Shown piece after piece: positions 59,701-64,000 of a stretch of 64,000 bases of DNA. Source of the stretch: Montifringilla adamsi. Taxonomy: Eukaryota > Chordata > Aves > Passeriformes > Passeridae. Position 1 is the first letter of the stretch. Every line of letters begins with the position of its first letter. Location: NCBI GenBank assembly GCA_017590115.1, contig JAGGNK010008670.1, positions 6,567,677 through 6,631,676 on the forward strand, read 5' to 3'. Made by a program: the position numbers and the translations under genes. The notes beneath the pieces were generated by a model. The model searched no databases. It saw only the letters and a list, made by a program, of their open reading frames with translations, and had not been told where the DNA came from.

Positions 59701-61457
59701 GTACTGAAATTTAGGATTAAAAAATGTCAAGAACTTGACCAAAGTCATCTCAGCCAGAAATCCATGTGGATGTACTACAGGATTCTGGGTCCTTCTCTTT
59801 CCTACCTGGCCCAGAGACACCCAGACTCCCCATCAGTTCCAATGACTGACGACTAACATCATCTTCCAACCTGGTGATTTAAAATTCAGGTTATCTTTAA
59901 AGTAAGTCACTTAAGAGGAGCCAATAGACTTAATCCCCCATTCCAGAATAGCCACAGATATTCAGATTCCCAAGGGAACATCCACTGTGAGTGCAGACAA
60001 GCTGCCAGGCACCAAAAAGTTAAGCAACCTCCCTGGGCAGTTTCAAATGGACATCAGTCACATGATTTTCCTGTCTCTGCACTGAACTGTACTTGGTGAC
60101 ATTTCTAAGCAACTGACATCAAAATCAGAATCAAATCAGGAAAGGAGCAGAAATGGCCATTTACGGTGTTGGAGCTGCAGAACATCTGGCATCATGAAAC
60201 CCCCATGGCACAGCCCTCAGTGAGCACACAAAACAAGCACATATCCTCAAGGTTGTGCTGGAAGTTTTCAGGGGTCATACAGGTGCAGTTAAGTTACACA
60301 ATTCCTTTGGTAATTCACACTGCACAGAACTAACAACAAGCACTTTTGGCTGTGGTGTTCTTTGGCAACCCCTGAATCTGCTAATTACAAGCAATTAACT
60401 GCAGAGTTCAATCCTCTTTAGGAATTTAAGCAAAGTCCTCCTGAATTTCTCAGTTGGTGCGGAATGAGCAATCTCTGCACACACTGCTCTGGGCTCTGAG
60501 CAGCAGCCAAGTCACTGTGAGTGCAGATCAGCTGGAGCTTGTGAGGAGCCAAACCCACACGTTTGGCCAGAGCCGAACTGGCCACAGCACTCGGCCACTT
60601 GGCTTCTGTACCCACGGACTGCACGGAATAACTGATGCACAAACCTGCAGGGAGGAAGCTAAAGTGTCTGGATTTACTTTATTTTCCAATTATTTCTGCT
60701 GTTGGTGCAAGTCTACCTGGCATTAACTCCTTGGTGTCTGGAGGTCATGACTGCCAACGGATGAACCAGGAACCACTGGCTTGAAGGAAGAACCCCCCCT
60801 GATCAAAAATAGGCAAGCAGGTCAAGAAGTGAGTGAATAAGGCGGTAGGTATTAACTGGGAGTCTCCAGGGCCTTTAAAAAAAATTCAAATGCCTTCCAT
60901 TATAAAAAACACATACATACCATTGGCTTCACTTTATCTACAGTAAATTCACAAAAACATTTAAAACAGCAATCTAGTTCACCCACTACAAAACTCAGAA
61001 GTGACATCTCTGGTTAAAAGCAAAGCTATAAATGTAGTTCCATAAAAAATGCAAACATATTTCTTTACATACAGACAAATGTTACATGATTGGCTGCTAT
61101 AATGTGTATATTCTGTTATGTACAAAAAAAAGTACAGGATTAGCAGACTGAGCACAAGCAAAAACCCTTCAAGGACAATCTAACCAAACCACCAATAACA
61201 AAAAGACTGGCTCTTAGTTTGTCGGTCACCATGATTATGTGTGCTGGCCCCTTTTAAAAAGTCAGTGATTTCTTCCCCCCTCCCCTATTTCTTCACTTGA
61301 TTTTTTTTCTAGTTTACAGAAAGCCTTTTTGTGTAATAATCAGTGAATAGAAAAACTTCACCTGCAAATACAAGGTAGAAATGTTATTTCACAGCTATAG
61401 GCTGCAGCATTGATCTCTCCAGATCTCAAATGGAGAATGTACATGTTTGGCTCCCAG
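56790..61457 (-). other. GNB4: GNB4 3' UTR (probable)
   Basis: The minus strand after the GNB4 stop has no recognisable coding exon for about 4.7 kb, which fits the long 3' UTR known for GNB4. A minus-strand AATAAA at 56794-56799 is the candidate distal poly(A) signal; others are at 57231, 59033 and 59645 or so. Poly(A) tracts on the plus strand lie at about 57107-57120 and 57237-57253. The extent is inferred. Confidence 0.5.
56794..56799 (-). terminator. GNB4: Candidate distal poly(A) signal, GNB4
   Basis: AATAAA on the minus strand, 4.7 kb after the GNB4 stop, in a stretch of AT-rich UTR-like sequence that changes to GC-richer sequence just beyond. Confidence 0.45.
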
Positions 61458-63582
<2,125 letters not shown>

Positions 63583-64000
63583 CTGCAAGGTGGGAACAGA
63601 CACAGGAGTTCAACACTGAAAAGGTACACTGGTCATGGTCAGCTGAACAGCACAGGATTGTTTTACTAGGCAAAGGCAGAATGGTTTATTTTAAACAAGC
63701 GTCTGCATGTTGGAAAATGCACGTACACAGCTATGCAAGGGAACACCTCTGGAACAGCACCAGGGACACCTGAGTGACTGGAATTACAGCCAGGCAGTTC
63801 CTGTGTGTGCTGTAAGAGCAGTCACAGGGGATGCCACTGACTCCTACAAAATGAAGCAAACCCAAGCTCTGCACATCCTGGCTGAAGTGGAACACAGTGT
63901 TCCATCCTGAGCTGGTCAGCCAGGCTGGCTCAGCCAAGACAGAAGACTGCAAACAAGCAAGTCAATTTCCTAAAAAAATCTACTCCAAATCTGAGTTATT

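Overview
The window is nuclear DNA of a bird, most likely a songbird. Four vertebrate genes lie in the conserved order of human 3q26.32: PIK3CA (+), ZNF639 (+), MFN1 (+) and GNB4 (-). Bird origin is argued from the repeats: several 3' fragments of CR1 LINEs with their typical ATTCTATGATTC-like tail, a tRNA-Ile-derived SINE with a CR1-like tail (a type known from songbirds), and a solo endogenous-retrovirus LTR. Compact introns fit this. Species cannot be named from sequence alone.

Layout. 292-15350: the last 18 coding exons of PIK3CA (human exons 4-21, residues 188-1068 by human numbering); the promoter, exons 1-3 and the p85-binding domain lie outside the window. 15351-26440: the PIK3CA 3' UTR and a gene-poor spacer holding three CR1 fragments; the KCNMB3 gene that mammals have here was not seen. 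26455-31196: ZNF639, with a CpG-island promoter, four coding exons and nine C2H2 zinc fingers. 31197-34190: ZNF639 3' flank. 34190-55164: MFN1, with a CpG-island promoter holding a degenerate minisatellite, and 17 coding exons giving a 740-residue protein. 55165-61457: convergent 3' ends of MFN1 and GNB4. 61458-63582: the last two coding exons of GNB4 on the minus strand, with a 643-bp solo LTR in the intron between them; the rest of GNB4 lies beyond the right edge.

The genes are syntenic neighbours rather than a functional unit: PIK3CA makes the catalytic subunit of PI3-kinase alpha, ZNF639 a nuclear zinc-finger protein, MFN1 the outer-mitochondrial-membrane fusion GTPase, and GNB4 a G-protein beta subunit. 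All exons were placed by eye from splice sites, reading frame and similarity to the known vertebrate proteins; the phases join without a break and the summed lengths match (PIK3CA ends exactly at residue 1068; ZNF639 478 residues; MFN1 740 residues).

I found no evidence of a new biological system. The points most worth checking are a probable GC-AG intron in MFN1, the tidy solo LTR in GNB4, the minisatellite in the MFN1 CpG island, the CTCF/X-box pair at the ZNF639 promoter, the apparent lack of KCNMB3, and sharp local shifts in third-position GC within ZNF639 and GNB4.
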